From: Chlamydiales bacterium
Lineage (GTDB): Bacteria > Chlamydiota > Chlamydiia > Chlamydiales > Criblamydiaceae
Direction: 5' to 3'
DNA: 40,646 bases
NCBI GenBank assembly: GCA_024233575.1
Contig: JACKPN010000014.1
Coordinates: 1-40,646 of the forward strand
This document shows positions 25,420 through 33,316 of the stretch, piece after piece (positions within the stretch are counted from its first letter, which is position 1; the number at the start of each line of letters is the position of its first letter). A program made the translations under genes and the position numbers. The notes beneath the pieces are model-generated. The model was not told the DNA's origin and did not search any database. It was given only the letters and a program-made list of their open reading frames with translations.

Positions 25420-26031
25420 ATCTTCCTCTTCATAAAATTCATGCACAGCGCTGTGTAGCTTGTGTTGAAGATCTTCAATAGCTTGGTTGTAGAGGTTTTC
25501 TTTTTCTTCTTCTTTCATTACTCTCGAGATGGAGATGCGTTTGATAAGAAGCATCGCGTCTGTTTCAATGAGGTGGACCTTATCAAGAATGTCGTGGTAA
25601 GCTGCACGGTATTTTGAAACTTGGTTATATGTATATGTACCTGCAACGACTCGTTCGTAGCTGAACTGCATCATTTTTTTCTTGTGTATCTTTTTTGCTC
25701 GATTTAGTGCTTTCTTAACTACGAGAGAGGCTATTTCTTGTTCGGGCTTCATCATCAGGCTATAGACGATTGAAATGAAGCCGATGAAATAGCAGAAGCC
25801 TATAAGGAAATTTTTCATGTTTTCACAGTTTTCGAAGATAGCGGGACAATGCCAGTTGATTACTGAGCTATAGAGCCATAGGCCCAAAACCATAAATAAT
25901 AAACCTAACCCTAGAAATATTGCTTTGTACACCATGATTTTCCCTTTGTTTACCGTATAGGGAACGTGATGCAGGCCGCTTTTTGTGGATTGGATATGCT
26001 CTCGAAATTGATCGATTTCGCGCTTATTCAT
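25411..26031 (-). CDS. Two-helix membrane protein of unknown function, 206 aa
   Basis: Two membrane segments, residues about 33-55 (YKAIFLGLGLLFMVLGLWLY) and 72-93, are joined by a loop with two cysteines (HCPAIFENC). A long helical, charged C-terminal region (about 110-205) follows with a very acidic end (YEEEDLD). N- and C-termini should lie on the same side. Paired helices plus a long coiled tail recall chlamydial inclusion-membrane (Inc) proteins, but the loop is longer than usual and no secretion signal can be judged by eye. ATG 26031 is the only sensible start. It stands alone, with gene-free gaps on its upstream side. Confidence 0.78.
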   Translation of the reverse strand: MNKREIDQFREHIQSTKSGLHHVPYTVNKGKIMVYKAIFLGLGLLFMVLGLWLYSSVINWHCPAIFENCENMKNFLIGFCYFIGFISIVYSLMMKPEQEIASLVVKKALNRAKKIHKKKMMQFSYERVVAGTYTYNQVSKYRAAYHDILDKVHLIETDAMLLIKRISISRVMKEEEKENLYNQAIEDLQHKLHSAVHEFYEEEDLD

Positions 26032-26128
26032 AAGTGCCTATAGGTTAGCAGGTTCTATAAGCTCATATTGGCGAAAAACTCGTTTGCATGTCAAGAAATA
26101 TATTTAATTATAAAGACCTGTTAATTAG

Positions 26129-27013
26129 CTACTTCCCATTTTTTGTTTCGGAGATTTTCCGCATTTTGCGCTTTTCCCACCAAGAGAGCGAATCCTTACC
26201 ATGCTTAGAAATTTTTTCCAGCATCTCATCCATGAACTCTTCGTTCTTTTGCATTTTTCTTGCCTTCGCAAGGTCGATTATCTTGCCGCTTGAATTGTGT
26301 GCCCAAGGATGACTAAAACGAGTAAGCGTTTCATCAAATCGGTGTGTTATAGGAAACGGACTTTGTAAACCCCATGCGATGACGCTATAACAATAGCCAA
26401 ACGTGGCACCTGATAGGTAGTAGATGATCGAGATGAAATTGAGATTGGTGAAATTGATGAGAGCTATTATTCCTATAGCCGTAATTACTAGCCATTTAGC
26501 TTTTATAGGTAAGATGAAAAACAGCATGAGTTGGCTTTCGGGATTGAACATTGTCCAAACGGTTAAAACAGCAAGCACAGCAGCAGCTGGACCAGAGAGT
26601 GCTGTATATTGCCCAAATAAGGGCATGGAAAGTAGGGTTATAAGGGCGGCGAAGATGCCGGAGCCGAAATAGAGTTTGAGAAACGATTTTTCTCCGATAA
26701 GATCAAGTACAAACGTACCCATGATCCACAAGATGTACATGTTGAAAAAGAGACCGATGATCCAGAAAAGAGAGATAGGGGCGCCGGGAGATCCATAGAC
26801 AAAAAGGTAGGATAAGGGTTGCCATATGAAAAAATTAGAGATGCCCCACCATGAAAGACCAAGGAAAGCTAGAGGTCCTGGGATTTTAAGTATCTGAGTA
26901 AAAATTGCTTCTGTGATTACGCACCCGATGCTTAATATGCAGGTAAGGGAGATGATTCGCTTGATAGTCGTCGGTGTGAATTCAGGACCGAGACTTGTAG
27001 TTGTTGTTGTCAT
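26129..27013 (-). CDS. Rhomboid-fold membrane protein, probably proteolytically inactive
   Basis: Six or more membrane helices in the arrangement of bacterial rhomboid proteases. The helix-2 motif GLFFNMYILWIMG with N91 and the helix-4 serine S140 in ALSGPAAAV are present. Helix 6 reads IIYYLSGATFGY where active enzymes have a histidine just before L-G-G; Tyr199 takes its place. The C-terminal cytoplasmic tail (FMDEMLEKISKHGKDSLS region) matches the conserved tail of bacterial rhomboid-family proteins. I chose ATG 27013, giving 294 residues; the longer frame to 27076 starts with weak codons and overlaps the divergent gene. With serine kept but histidine lost it resembles pseudo-rhomboids, which bind clients without cutting. 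Confidence 0.83.
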   Translation of the reverse strand: MTTTTTSLGPEFTPTTIKRIISLTCILSIGCVITEAIFTQILKIPGPLAFLGLSWWGISNFFIWQPLSYLFVYGSPGAPISLFWIIGLFFNMYILWIMGTFVLDLIGEKSFLKLYFGSGIFAALITLLSMPLFGQYTALSGPAAAVLAVLTVWTMFNPESQLMLFFILPIKAKWLVITAIGIIALINFTNLNFISIIYYLSGATFGYCYSVIAWGLQSPFPITHRFDETLTRFSHPWAHNSSGKIIDLAKARKMQKNEEFMDEMLEKISKHGKDSLSWWEKRKMRKISETKNGK

Positions 27014-27059
27014 AGTTACACCATTGCTTTGATATTTGTACTGTATTAATCTTGTGTCC

Positions 27060-27938
27060 ATGGAGACATACCACATAAAGCAGCATAAGCCGGAAGGGAC
27101 AACAAAGAGTCTTTTATGGCAAAAGCTTACAGGGGATGAAGGGAAATATCAAGATTATGAATACCCTAAAGTCTCAATTGTTTTGCCTACCTACAATTGT
27201 GCTCAAGTAATTGGTTTGACGCTCGAGAGTATTCTTAATCAAGAGTATCCTGATTTTGAGGTCATCATAGTCGACGGAGGCTCGACTGATAGGACACTAG
27301 AGATTGTGAAAAATTACCGTGAAGAAAAAGTGCGAATTTTTTCCGTCTCAGGGTTTCAGCGCTACGAAATGTTAAATAAGGGCATCTCTCAGGGTACCGG
27401 GGCATATTTCAATTTCTTGTTTCCTGGCGATTACTATATCTATCGGAAAACATTGAAGTATTTGATGGGGATGGCTCTCGATTATCAGTCTCCACACATG
27501 GTGTTTTGTGGAACCATGCTGCGAGGCGGTAAAACGGATTTGAAAATAATGTATCGACATTTATCAGCTTCTTTACTGAAAAAAGGACACCAACCAACGA
27601 GTCTTCAATCATGCTGGTTACATGCAGATGTTTTTAAAAAAATTGGTAAATTTAACACGACTCTAAAGTTGCGTGGCGGTTTTGATCTTTTCTGCAGATT
27701 TGTGCTACATCATCATTTAAAGACAGTTTCAACAACAAGGGTTTTGACGGATTATGACCTTCGTTTAGTTACACGTCCTATGATAGCGACACACTTTTGG
27801 GAGACGTTGCGTATTGTCTTCAAATATTTTGGTTTTTTTGCAACATGTAGATGGTTGATTTTTCAAAAAGATTTTTTAAGGTTTGCAAGACTGTGGTGGC
27901 GAGGTGTGAAAGTGGCTTTAGTTGGCAGGAATGGATGA
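27060..27938 (+). CDS. Family 2 glycosyltransferase
   Basis: Cytoplasmic sugar transferase using a nucleotide-sugar donor. Near the N-terminus PKVSIVLPTYNCAQVIGLTL and FEVIIVDGGSTDRTLEIV are the GT2 donor-binding motifs; FNFLFPGDYYIY takes the place of the metal-binding DxD region. The C-terminal part has amphipathic, aromatic-rich helices that may touch the membrane. ATG 27060 gives 292 residues; a TTG at 27036 is possible. Only 46 bases separate it from the divergent rhomboid gene. A strong hairpin follows two bases after the stop. The acceptor is unknown; a surface polysaccharide or glycolipid is the usual use. Confidence 0.9.
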   Translation: METYHIKQHKPEGTTKSLLWQKLTGDEGKYQDYEYPKVSIVLPTYNCAQVIGLTLESILNQEYPDFEVIIVDGGSTDRTLEIVKNYREEKVRIFSVSGFQRYEMLNKGISQGTGAYFNFLFPGDYYIYRKTLKYLMGMALDYQSPHMVFCGTMLRGGKTDLKIMYRHLSASLLKKGHQPTSLQSCWLHADVFKKIGKFNTTLKLRGGFDLFCRFVLHHHLKTVSTTRVLTDYDLRLVTRPMIATHFWETLRIVFKYFGFFATCRWLIFQKDFLRFARLWWRGVKVALVGRNG

Positions 27939-27939
27939 T

Positions 27940-27968
27940 AAGCTATGGATCTTCATGATCCATAGCTT
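27940..27968. terminator. Strong hairpin between convergent genes
   Basis: Perfect 12-base stem AAGCTATGGATC (27940-27951) and GATCCATAGCTT (27957-27968), loop TTCAT, in the 42 bases between the glycosyltransferase stop and the repeat-protein stop. A second palindrome, AGCTTAATTGATTAAGCT, lies at 27970-27987 and covers the repeat gene's stop codon. No clear T-run, so efficiency is uncertain. Confidence 0.65.
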
Positions 27969-27980
27969 GAGCTTAATTGA

Positions 27981-28580
27981 TTAAGCTAGAGTCTCTTCTT
28001 TTTCTTCGTTGAAGAGTTTAGTAGTCTTTTCTTCAGCGTCAGCAAGAGTTTCTTCTTTTTCTTCGTTGAAAAGCTTTGTAGTCTCTTTGTCTGTAGAAGC
28101 TAGAGTCTCTTCTTTTTCTTCGTTGAAGAGTTTAGTAGTCTTTTCTTCAGCGTCAGCAAGAGTTTCCTCTTTTTCTTCGTTGAAAAGCTTTGTAGTCTCT
28201 TTGTCTGTAGAAGCTAGAGTCTCTTCTTTTTCTTCGTTGAAGAGTTTAGTAGTCTTTTCTTCAGCGTCAGCAAGAGTTTCCTCTTTTTCTTCGTTGAAAA
28301 GCTTTGTAGTCTCTTTGTCTGTAGAAGCTAGAGTCTCTTCTTTTTCTTCGTTGAAGAGTTTAGTAGTCTTTTCTTCGGCGTCAGCAAGAGTTTCCTCTTT
28401 TTCTTCACCAGCAAATGTTACGTATAGGCCAGGCTTTTCTTCTTCGCTTGTGTGAAAAAGAATTTGACCGACTTTGTTGTGGTCGTTAAAAAGTTGTTCT
28501 GTTTTAGTTGCTTCATCAGCTTGTGATGTGCTAGTAATAACGGCTGCAGCTGCGAGAATTGTTAGTAGCTGTTTTTGCAT
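27981..28580 (-). CDS. Exported protein of alternating 19-residue repeats
   Basis: A 199-residue protein with a signal peptide (MQKQLLTILAAAAVITSTSQA), a short unique part (about 22-58, including DHNKVGQILFHTSE) and then 7.4 tandem 19-residue units. Two unit types alternate: EEKEETLADAEEKTTKLFN and EEKEETLASTDKETTKLFN. The protein ends exactly eight residues into a unit (EEKEETLA). The unique region already has TKTEQLFND, similar to the TTKLFN part of the unit, so the array may have grown from it. Very acidic and probably helical or disordered. A ribosome site GGGAG precedes ATG 28580. No family recognised; it might be a secreted or surface filament-like protein. Copy number probably varies between strains. 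Confidence 0.85.
   Translation of the reverse strand: MQKQLLTILAAAAVITSTSQADEATKTEQLFNDHNKVGQILFHTSEEEKPGLYVTFAGEEKEETLADAEEKTTKLFNEEKEETLASTDKETTKLFNEEKEETLADAEEKTTKLFNEEKEETLASTDKETTKLFNEEKEETLADAEEKTTKLFNEEKEETLASTDKETTKLFNEEKEETLADAEEKTTKLFNEEKEETLA
27985..28406 (-). repeat. Tandem 114-bp DNA repeat array
   Basis: Copies beginning with GCTAGAGTCTCTTC start at 27985, 28099, 28213 and 28327, exactly 114 bases apart, giving about 3.7 copies. Each copy consists of two 57-base halves that differ in the middle. Copies are almost identical; the few changes include TTTCTTCTTT/TTTCCTCTTT and TCAGCGTC/TCGGCGTC. Near-identity points to recent expansion by slippage or recombination. Confidence 0.95.
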
Positions 28581-28767
28581 GAAAAATCTCCCTCAATTTT
28601 TTTGAAGATTAGTACCTTGTAAAGGGGGGTTTATTAACCCGTAGGCTAGAAATAGCTAGCCTTCCATCTAGCGTATCAGAACGAAGTGATTATTTTCTAG
28701 ATTTTTGTTTAAGATCTACCTTATGTTTTTATGATGAATTAATGGATTTAGTTAGCGAGATCTTCAG

Positions 28768-30582
28768 ATGATTTTTGATATAAAAAAAATAGATACATTT
28801 CCAAAAAAACCGGGCGTCTATCTGATGAAGAATCGGTGGGGAACTATTCTATATATCGGAAAAGCTAAAAATTTACGACAGCGCGTAAAACAGTATTTTG
28901 TTCCAGGAAGGGATGGTCGCTTCATGGTGCCGTTTCTCGTGTCAAAGGTTACCGATGTTGAAACGATTGTTGTTACTTCGGAGAAAGAAGCTCTTCTCCT
29001 TGAGAATACACTGATCAAGAAGCACCAGCCTCGGTATAACGTTCTGTTGAAAGATGATAAAAGCTATATTGCTCTTAAACTGACGAAACATCGATGGCCA
29101 ATGCTTCAGTTGGTGCGTTATAAAGGTAAGCCTAAGGCTGATGGTCAATATTTCGGCCCCTACACAAGCGCATATGCTGCACGGCAAACGTTTGACTTGA
29201 TCAATAAATTATTCCCGTTAAGGCAGTGTTCAGATCAGGAGTTGGCGCGTAGAACACGGCCCTGCATTCTTTATTCCATGAAACGTTGCATAGCACCGTG
29301 TGTCGGCTACTGCACGGAGCAGGAGTACAGCGATCACGTAGACCATACGGTTAAATTTCTTCGGGGTCAGGATAAAGAAATTTTACGAGATTTGCGTCAT
29401 CAGATGGAGGGGTTCTCAGAAAATCTTGAATTTGAGAAGGCTGCAGCGGTACATAAAACGATTCAACAGATTGAAACGACTGTAGAAAAACAGCATGTGG
29501 ATAAGCCTTTAGGGGTCGATGTCGATGCTGTTGGGGTTTATCGTCAGGGTGATGAGGTAATCGTTTGCCAGCTGTTGTATCGAGGCGGAAAGTTAATCGG
29601 TTCCAGTAACCACTCATTTTCTGAGATCGCTCAAGATGATAGCGAATTAGTCGCCTCGTTCTTAGTGCAACGCTATGAGGCGCAGACGTATTTGCCTCAT
29701 GAGATTCTAGTGCCTATTAAGGTAGATCAGGCGCAGGACATTGAAGAGGTGATAGCGGCAAAAGGCCAGAGACGAGTTCAGATAATTAGTCCAAAGCGTG
29801 GTGAGAAAGTTAAGCTAATTGAAATGGCGAATGTCAATGCAAAGGCTGCGTTTGCTAAAGAGAAAGATGCGCGCGCGATTAGGGAGCGTACCTTGTTGGA
29901 AATGCAGGAAAAACTGCGCCTTAAACGGTATCCGCGAAGGATCGAATGTTTTGATAATTCCAATATCTCAGGGACAGAGCCAGTTTCCTCAATGGTTGTG
30001 TTCATTGAAGGAGAAAAAGACAAAAAGCGTTATCGCAAATATAAGGTGAAGACGGTTGATAGGCAGGATGATTACGCGACGATGTACGAGGTGCTCATGC
30101 GTCGGTATCGCAGAGGAAAAGAAGAGAATGATTTACCTGATCTAATCATTATTGATGGTGGGAAGGGGCATCTGAATGTCGCACTTAAGGTTCTCGAAGA
30201 GTTGAATATCATTACTATCGATGTAATTGGGATTGCAAAAGAGGAAGCGCGTCATGATAAGGGGATGACAGCGGAACAGGTGTTCTTACCTAATGTCAAG
30301 GACCCTATCCATTTAAAGAAGAGTTCATCGATTCTTTTCTTGTTGCAACAGATTCGTGACGAAGCGCACCGAACTGCTGTTTCTTTTCATCGGCAAAGGC
30401 GTTCAAAAAGAGTTATTCATAGTGCCTTGGATGATATTCCCGGCATTGGGCCGGCTAAGAAGAAGGCGTTGATGAAACGCTTCGGTAGCGTCAAACGGAT
30501 CAAAGAGGCTGATATCAGTGAACTTTGCCTTGTAAAGGGGATTACCAAAGAACTAGCAGTGTTATTAAAAAAAACGCTTTGA
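28768..30582 (+). CDS. uvrC: Excinuclease ABC subunit C
   Basis: Nuclease of nucleotide-excision repair, making both cuts around lesions marked by UvrAB. 604 residues, full length. The GIY-YIG domain opens with KPGVYLMKNRWGTILYIGKA (about 13-32). A UVR motif (GFSENLEFEKAAAVHKTI) lies near 213-230. The RNase H-like second nuclease shows IECFDNSNISGTEPVSSMV, IIIDGGKGHLNVAL and the histidine in HRTAVSFHRQRR. A helix-hairpin-helix pair (DDIPGIGPAKKKALMKRFGS) ends the protein. ATG 28768 is the only plausible start. The 187-base gap upstream has two small hairpins (28627-28640, 28644-28661) but no gene. Its last 18 bases overlap the convergent transporter gene. Confidence 0.97.
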   Translation: MIFDIKKIDTFPKKPGVYLMKNRWGTILYIGKAKNLRQRVKQYFVPGRDGRFMVPFLVSKVTDVETIVVTSEKEALLLENTLIKKHQPRYNVLLKDDKSYIALKLTKHRWPMLQLVRYKGKPKADGQYFGPYTSAYAARQTFDLINKLFPLRQCSDQELARRTRPCILYSMKRCIAPCVGYCTEQEYSDHVDHTVKFLRGQDKEILRDLRHQMEGFSENLEFEKAAAVHKTIQQIETTVEKQHVDKPLGVDVDAVGVYRQGDEVIVCQLLYRGGKLIGSSNHSFSEIAQDDSELVASFLVQRYEAQTYLPHEILVPIKVDQAQDIEEVIAAKGQRRVQIISPKRGEKVKLIEMANVNAKAAFAKEKDARAIRERTLLEMQEKLRLKRYPRRIECFDNSNISGTEPVSSMVVFIEGEKDKKRYRKYKVKTVDRQDDYATMYEVLMRRYRRGKEENDLPDLIIIDGGKGHLNVALKVLEELNIITIDVIGIAKEEARHDKGMTAEQVFLPNVKDPIHLKKSSSILFLLQQIRDEAHRTAVSFHRQRRSKRVIHSALDDIPGIGPAKKKALMKRFGSVKRIKEADISELCLVKGITKELAVLLKKTL

Positions 30583-31554
30583 CAAGAGAGGCAGTTTGAT
30601 GATGAGAGTCGCTGTTAACCATTGTATTAAGTAGAAAAGGAGCAGTGGAAGAAGCATCAGACCAAAAGTAAATTCTTTGCTTATGAATGGTTGGTTGCTT
30701 AACAGTGAGGCGACAAGAGGGAGGGCGGCTGCAAGTGTTTTTTCGGAGGCTGTAAAGAATAGGGCTATACGATCCTTTCTCTCCGGAAAGAATAGCCCTG
30801 ACAAGGCTGCTCCAAAAAGAAAAAGAATCTGAAGAAGAAACATTAGAGCAATAAGTGTGATCATTCCTTCGATTGACAGGGAAATTGCTTTAGCTTGGGC
30901 AGCTGCGCTACAGAATAAGGAGAACACAATAAGTAGGAGAAAGATTCGGATAACGTCAGGTACATAACGTATGTAGCTCTGGTAGACGTGTTTGCGGATT
31001 GCTTGACCGGCAGTTAAAGGGCATAAAATCAGAATGATGAGCGTTCCTGTCGTCCATTGGATTGAAAATGAGAGATCTGGACGCTCTGTTTGCATTATGC
31101 TAGAGAGCAAGTAGGGGGTGATCAGTATGCCGAGTAAAAGGCTGATGATTGCGTTCATCATTGATCCTTCGGTATTGCCGCCAGCTGTTTTGGTAAATAA
31201 GGTACAAGATACGAGCGTCGTTGGAAGACATCCAATTATCCATGTTCCAATGACAAATTCTTCCGGCAGTTTGAAATGAGTGAAAAGGGTCCTTGTGACA
31301 AAAAGAGTGACTATGGGGACAGCAATAAAGCAATAGGATTGCATGGCGGTGATCAGCCGCCAGTCACGGATAGCGTTCCCTAGAGTTTGCGTTTCTAATG
31401 TCAGTCCATTGAGAAAAAAGATCGCTGCTGTGAGAATCATAGTGATCGGCGTCACTGGGATTGAGCTTGTTGTGTCGCCTAACTGAGGCCACAAAAAAGC
31501 TAAAATAGGGCAGAAAAAAAGGGCGAGTAGGAATCGTGTATTTGATATCACCAT
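30565..31554 (-). CDS. Bile acid:sodium symporter-like membrane protein (SBF-like)
   Basis: Membrane protein with about ten helices and the fold of the bile acid:sodium symporter superfamily, bacterial SBF-like branch. The region GCLPTTLVSCTLFTKTAGGN at about 109-128 matches the helix-crossing motif of the family (a proline-threonine stretch followed by A-G-G-N). 329 residues, normal length. The transported compound is unknown; known relatives move bile acids, pantoate-like or other organic anions, so no substrate should be read into this. ATG 31554 is 112 bases before tRNA-Val on the other strand. It overlaps uvrC tail-to-tail by 18 bases. Confidence 0.88.
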   Translation of the reverse strand: MVISNTRFLLALFFCPILAFLWPQLGDTTSSIPVTPITMILTAAIFFLNGLTLETQTLGNAIRDWRLITAMQSYCFIAVPIVTLFVTRTLFTHFKLPEEFVIGTWIIGCLPTTLVSCTLFTKTAGGNTEGSMMNAIISLLLGILITPYLLSSIMQTERPDLSFSIQWTTGTLIILILCPLTAGQAIRKHVYQSYIRYVPDVIRIFLLLIVFSLFCSAAAQAKAISLSIEGMITLIALMFLLQILFLFGAALSGLFFPERKDRIALFFTASEKTLAAALPLVASLLSNQPFISKEFTFGLMLLPLLLFYLIQWLTATLIIKLPLLSKRFF

Positions 31555-31605
31555 ATAGATAGTGTATAGCGTATTTTAGATTTTCTGTGTGTTCGCGATT
31601 TTCTG

Positions 31606-31635
31606 TTGAATGTATTTATTCTTATCGGCTAAGAT
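31606..31635 (+). promoter_or_regulatory. Promoter candidate for tRNA-Val
   Basis: TTGAAT at 31606-31611 and TAAGAT at 31630-31635 with an 18-base spacer, 30 bases before the mature tRNA 5' end. May drive the tRNA and also the downstream synthetase-like gene and infC. Confidence 0.45.
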
Positions 31636-31665
31636 GGTTCCTTCTCAGATGCTTACTGAGACCGT

Positions 31666-31742
31666 GGGATATTAGCTCAGTTGGTTAGAGCGCCACGTTG
31701 ACATCGTGGAGGTCAGCTGTTCGAGTCAGCTATATCCCACCA
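31666..31742 (+). tRNA. tRNA-Val(GAC)
   Basis: 77 bases including an encoded CCA at 31740-31742. Acceptor GGGATAT pairs with ATATCCC; D arm GCTC-GAGC; anticodon arm CCACG-TTGACAT-CGTGG with GAC; T loop TTCGAGT. All invariant positions are present. Confidence 0.97.
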
Positions 31743-31759
31743 AATTTACCTATTGGTGC

Positions 31760-33316
31760 ATGTCAGAATCATTACACAAATATCATTCCATAGGGGCTCT
31801 TCTTTTAGCCTCGTCTGTTAAAGATTTATTTCCAAAAATTACGTTATTAGGAAATGGAGAAGATCGTGCTGGATTTTTTCATGATTTTGCTCCTGGTGAG
31901 CAGGTTATTGATATGCATGCGCTAAAGAATTTGGAAGATAGGATGCTGTTGGTGCAGCGTCAGGGCGTCGATATCAATATCATGGAAATGCTTAGGGTAA
32001 ATGCTGCTGCATTTCTTTCTAGCCGTAAGGAAGAATTTCTTGCTAGTCAAGTGCTTGATAGCGATGAGTCTCTAGTCAATGTCATCCAGATTGGGGATAA
32101 TGTTGACTGCGTTAACCTTTCTGATCCAGAACTTCTAAAGGAAATAAAAGCTGTTAAATTAACCAAAGTAGAGGATGTGTCTTCCCTCTATGATGGGAGA
32201 TCGGCGATACGTATTCGTGGGGTTGTGGCCTCTGATAGAAAACTGTTAAAAAATTATTTGAAGATGATTGGAGCGCTAAGTGAGTTCGATCATCGTAAAT
32301 TGCTGTCTTTACAAGGGTTGGCGGAGTTTTTAAGCGATGGTGTGACATATGCTTGGGTGGACCAAGGGGTCAGGTTGCTTGAAATTTTGCATCATTTTGC
32401 AGCTAGAGATATTGAAAAACAAAAGTTTCGCGTCGTTGCCGCGAGTTTACATCAGCGGGATGGATTTCATGAACTGCATCGGAACCTATATAAAAAATTT
32501 GGAAACTTGCCGTTGCCAGTGAAATTTTGGCAGTATGGCGTTGTTTCTGCCAGGGAAGAGAGGGGCAAGCTTGAAGGGTTGTTTGCTAGCCAGAGCTGCT
32601 TTATTGACCAACAGACGCTGTTTTGTGGCAAAGAGGGGGTTCTTGAAGCGGTAATTTCGTCCTTGCAATTCATCTTTAAAACCGTTAAAATACTGGGTTT
32701 TGAGAGCCAATGGCATCTTTGTATTCCAAAACAATACAAAGAGAATAAGGCGGCATCGGCAATAAAGACGTTGACTCAAGCGTTTGACGACCTTGATATT
32801 GAATATATTGTCGATGAGAACAGTAACAGATTCATGTTTCCAACAGCGTCTCTAGCACTGAAAGATGTCTATGGAAATAGTTGGCACGGCCCTTATGTCG
32901 GGCTGGATAAGCAGGTGATCTGCTGTTCTACTCTTGGTTCTCACGACCGTCTTATTGCAATGTTGATAGAAAAACATAAAGGGGTGCTGCCGTTTTGGCT
33001 GGTTCCCGAGCAGGTGCGTATCCTTCCGCTTAATTGCGAGGTGCATTCATATGCAGGCAATGTGCGTAGGGAGCTTGAAAAAATTGGGTTGCGCACCTGT
33101 ACCGACACCTCTGACGATACATTAGCTAAGAGGGTGCACAGAGCTAAATTAGCTCAGGTTCCTCTTGTTATCGTCATCGGTGATAGAGAGAAAATGGATG
33201 GCACAATCTGTTTGCGCGGTTGTGATGACGACAAAGAAAAGAATATGCAACTGAATGAATTTTTGCAGCAGATGACGCAGAAAATACAAGAGAAAGGTAA
33301 CTGGCTTGAGAATTAA
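31760..33316 (+). CDS. Degenerate threonyl-tRNA synthetase paralogue
   Basis: 518 residues collinear with ThrRS from the editing domain onward. The N-terminal part (YHSIGALLLASSVKDLFP, then GFFHDF) matches the editing domain, but its H-x-x-x-H is H9...A13 and the later C-x-x-x-H is lost. A linker IRIRGVVASDRKLLKNYL and DHRKL is typical of ThrRS. The class II core keeps much of motif 2 (VVSAREERGKLEGLF, about 260-274) and motif 3 (LGSHDRLIAMLIE), but the three zinc ligands seem missing: no NCPGH, no D-A-H after motif 2, and CCSTLGS instead of HRAILGS. The anticodon-binding domain (PFWLVPEQVRILPL onward) is intact. ATG 31760 is used; the frame reaching into the tRNA gene is ignored. Its end overlaps infC. 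It may bind tRNA or mRNA but probably cannot charge threonine. Confidence 0.85.
   Translation: MSESLHKYHSIGALLLASSVKDLFPKITLLGNGEDRAGFFHDFAPGEQVIDMHALKNLEDRMLLVQRQGVDINIMEMLRVNAAAFLSSRKEEFLASQVLDSDESLVNVIQIGDNVDCVNLSDPELLKEIKAVKLTKVEDVSSLYDGRSAIRIRGVVASDRKLLKNYLKMIGALSEFDHRKLLSLQGLAEFLSDGVTYAWVDQGVRLLEILHHFAARDIEKQKFRVVAASLHQRDGFHELHRNLYKKFGNLPLPVKFWQYGVVSAREERGKLEGLFASQSCFIDQQTLFCGKEGVLEAVISSLQFIFKTVKILGFESQWHLCIPKQYKENKAASAIKTLTQAFDDLDIEYIVDENSNRFMFPTASLALKDVYGNSWHGPYVGLDKQVICCSTLGSHDRLIAMLIEKHKGVLPFWLVPEQVRILPLNCEVHSYAGNVRRELEKIGLRTCTDTSDDTLAKRVHRAKLAQVPLVIVIGDREKMDGTICLRGCDDDKEKNMQLNEFLQQMTQKIQEKGNWLEN

Noticed and set aside
27985..28406. Possible CRISPR array
   Set aside because: Units are adjacent 57/114-base coding repeats without variable spacers, and no cas genes are present.
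28009..28455. Plus-strand 148-residue repeat ORF opposite the repeat protein
   Set aside because: It exists only because the antisense of the 57-base unit happens to be open; no ribosome site or signal peptide, and a Ser/Val-Phe repeat without sense.
31706..31759. Start of the synthetase-like protein inside tRNA-Val
   Set aside because: The frame is open by chance; ATG 31760 directly begins the conserved region.
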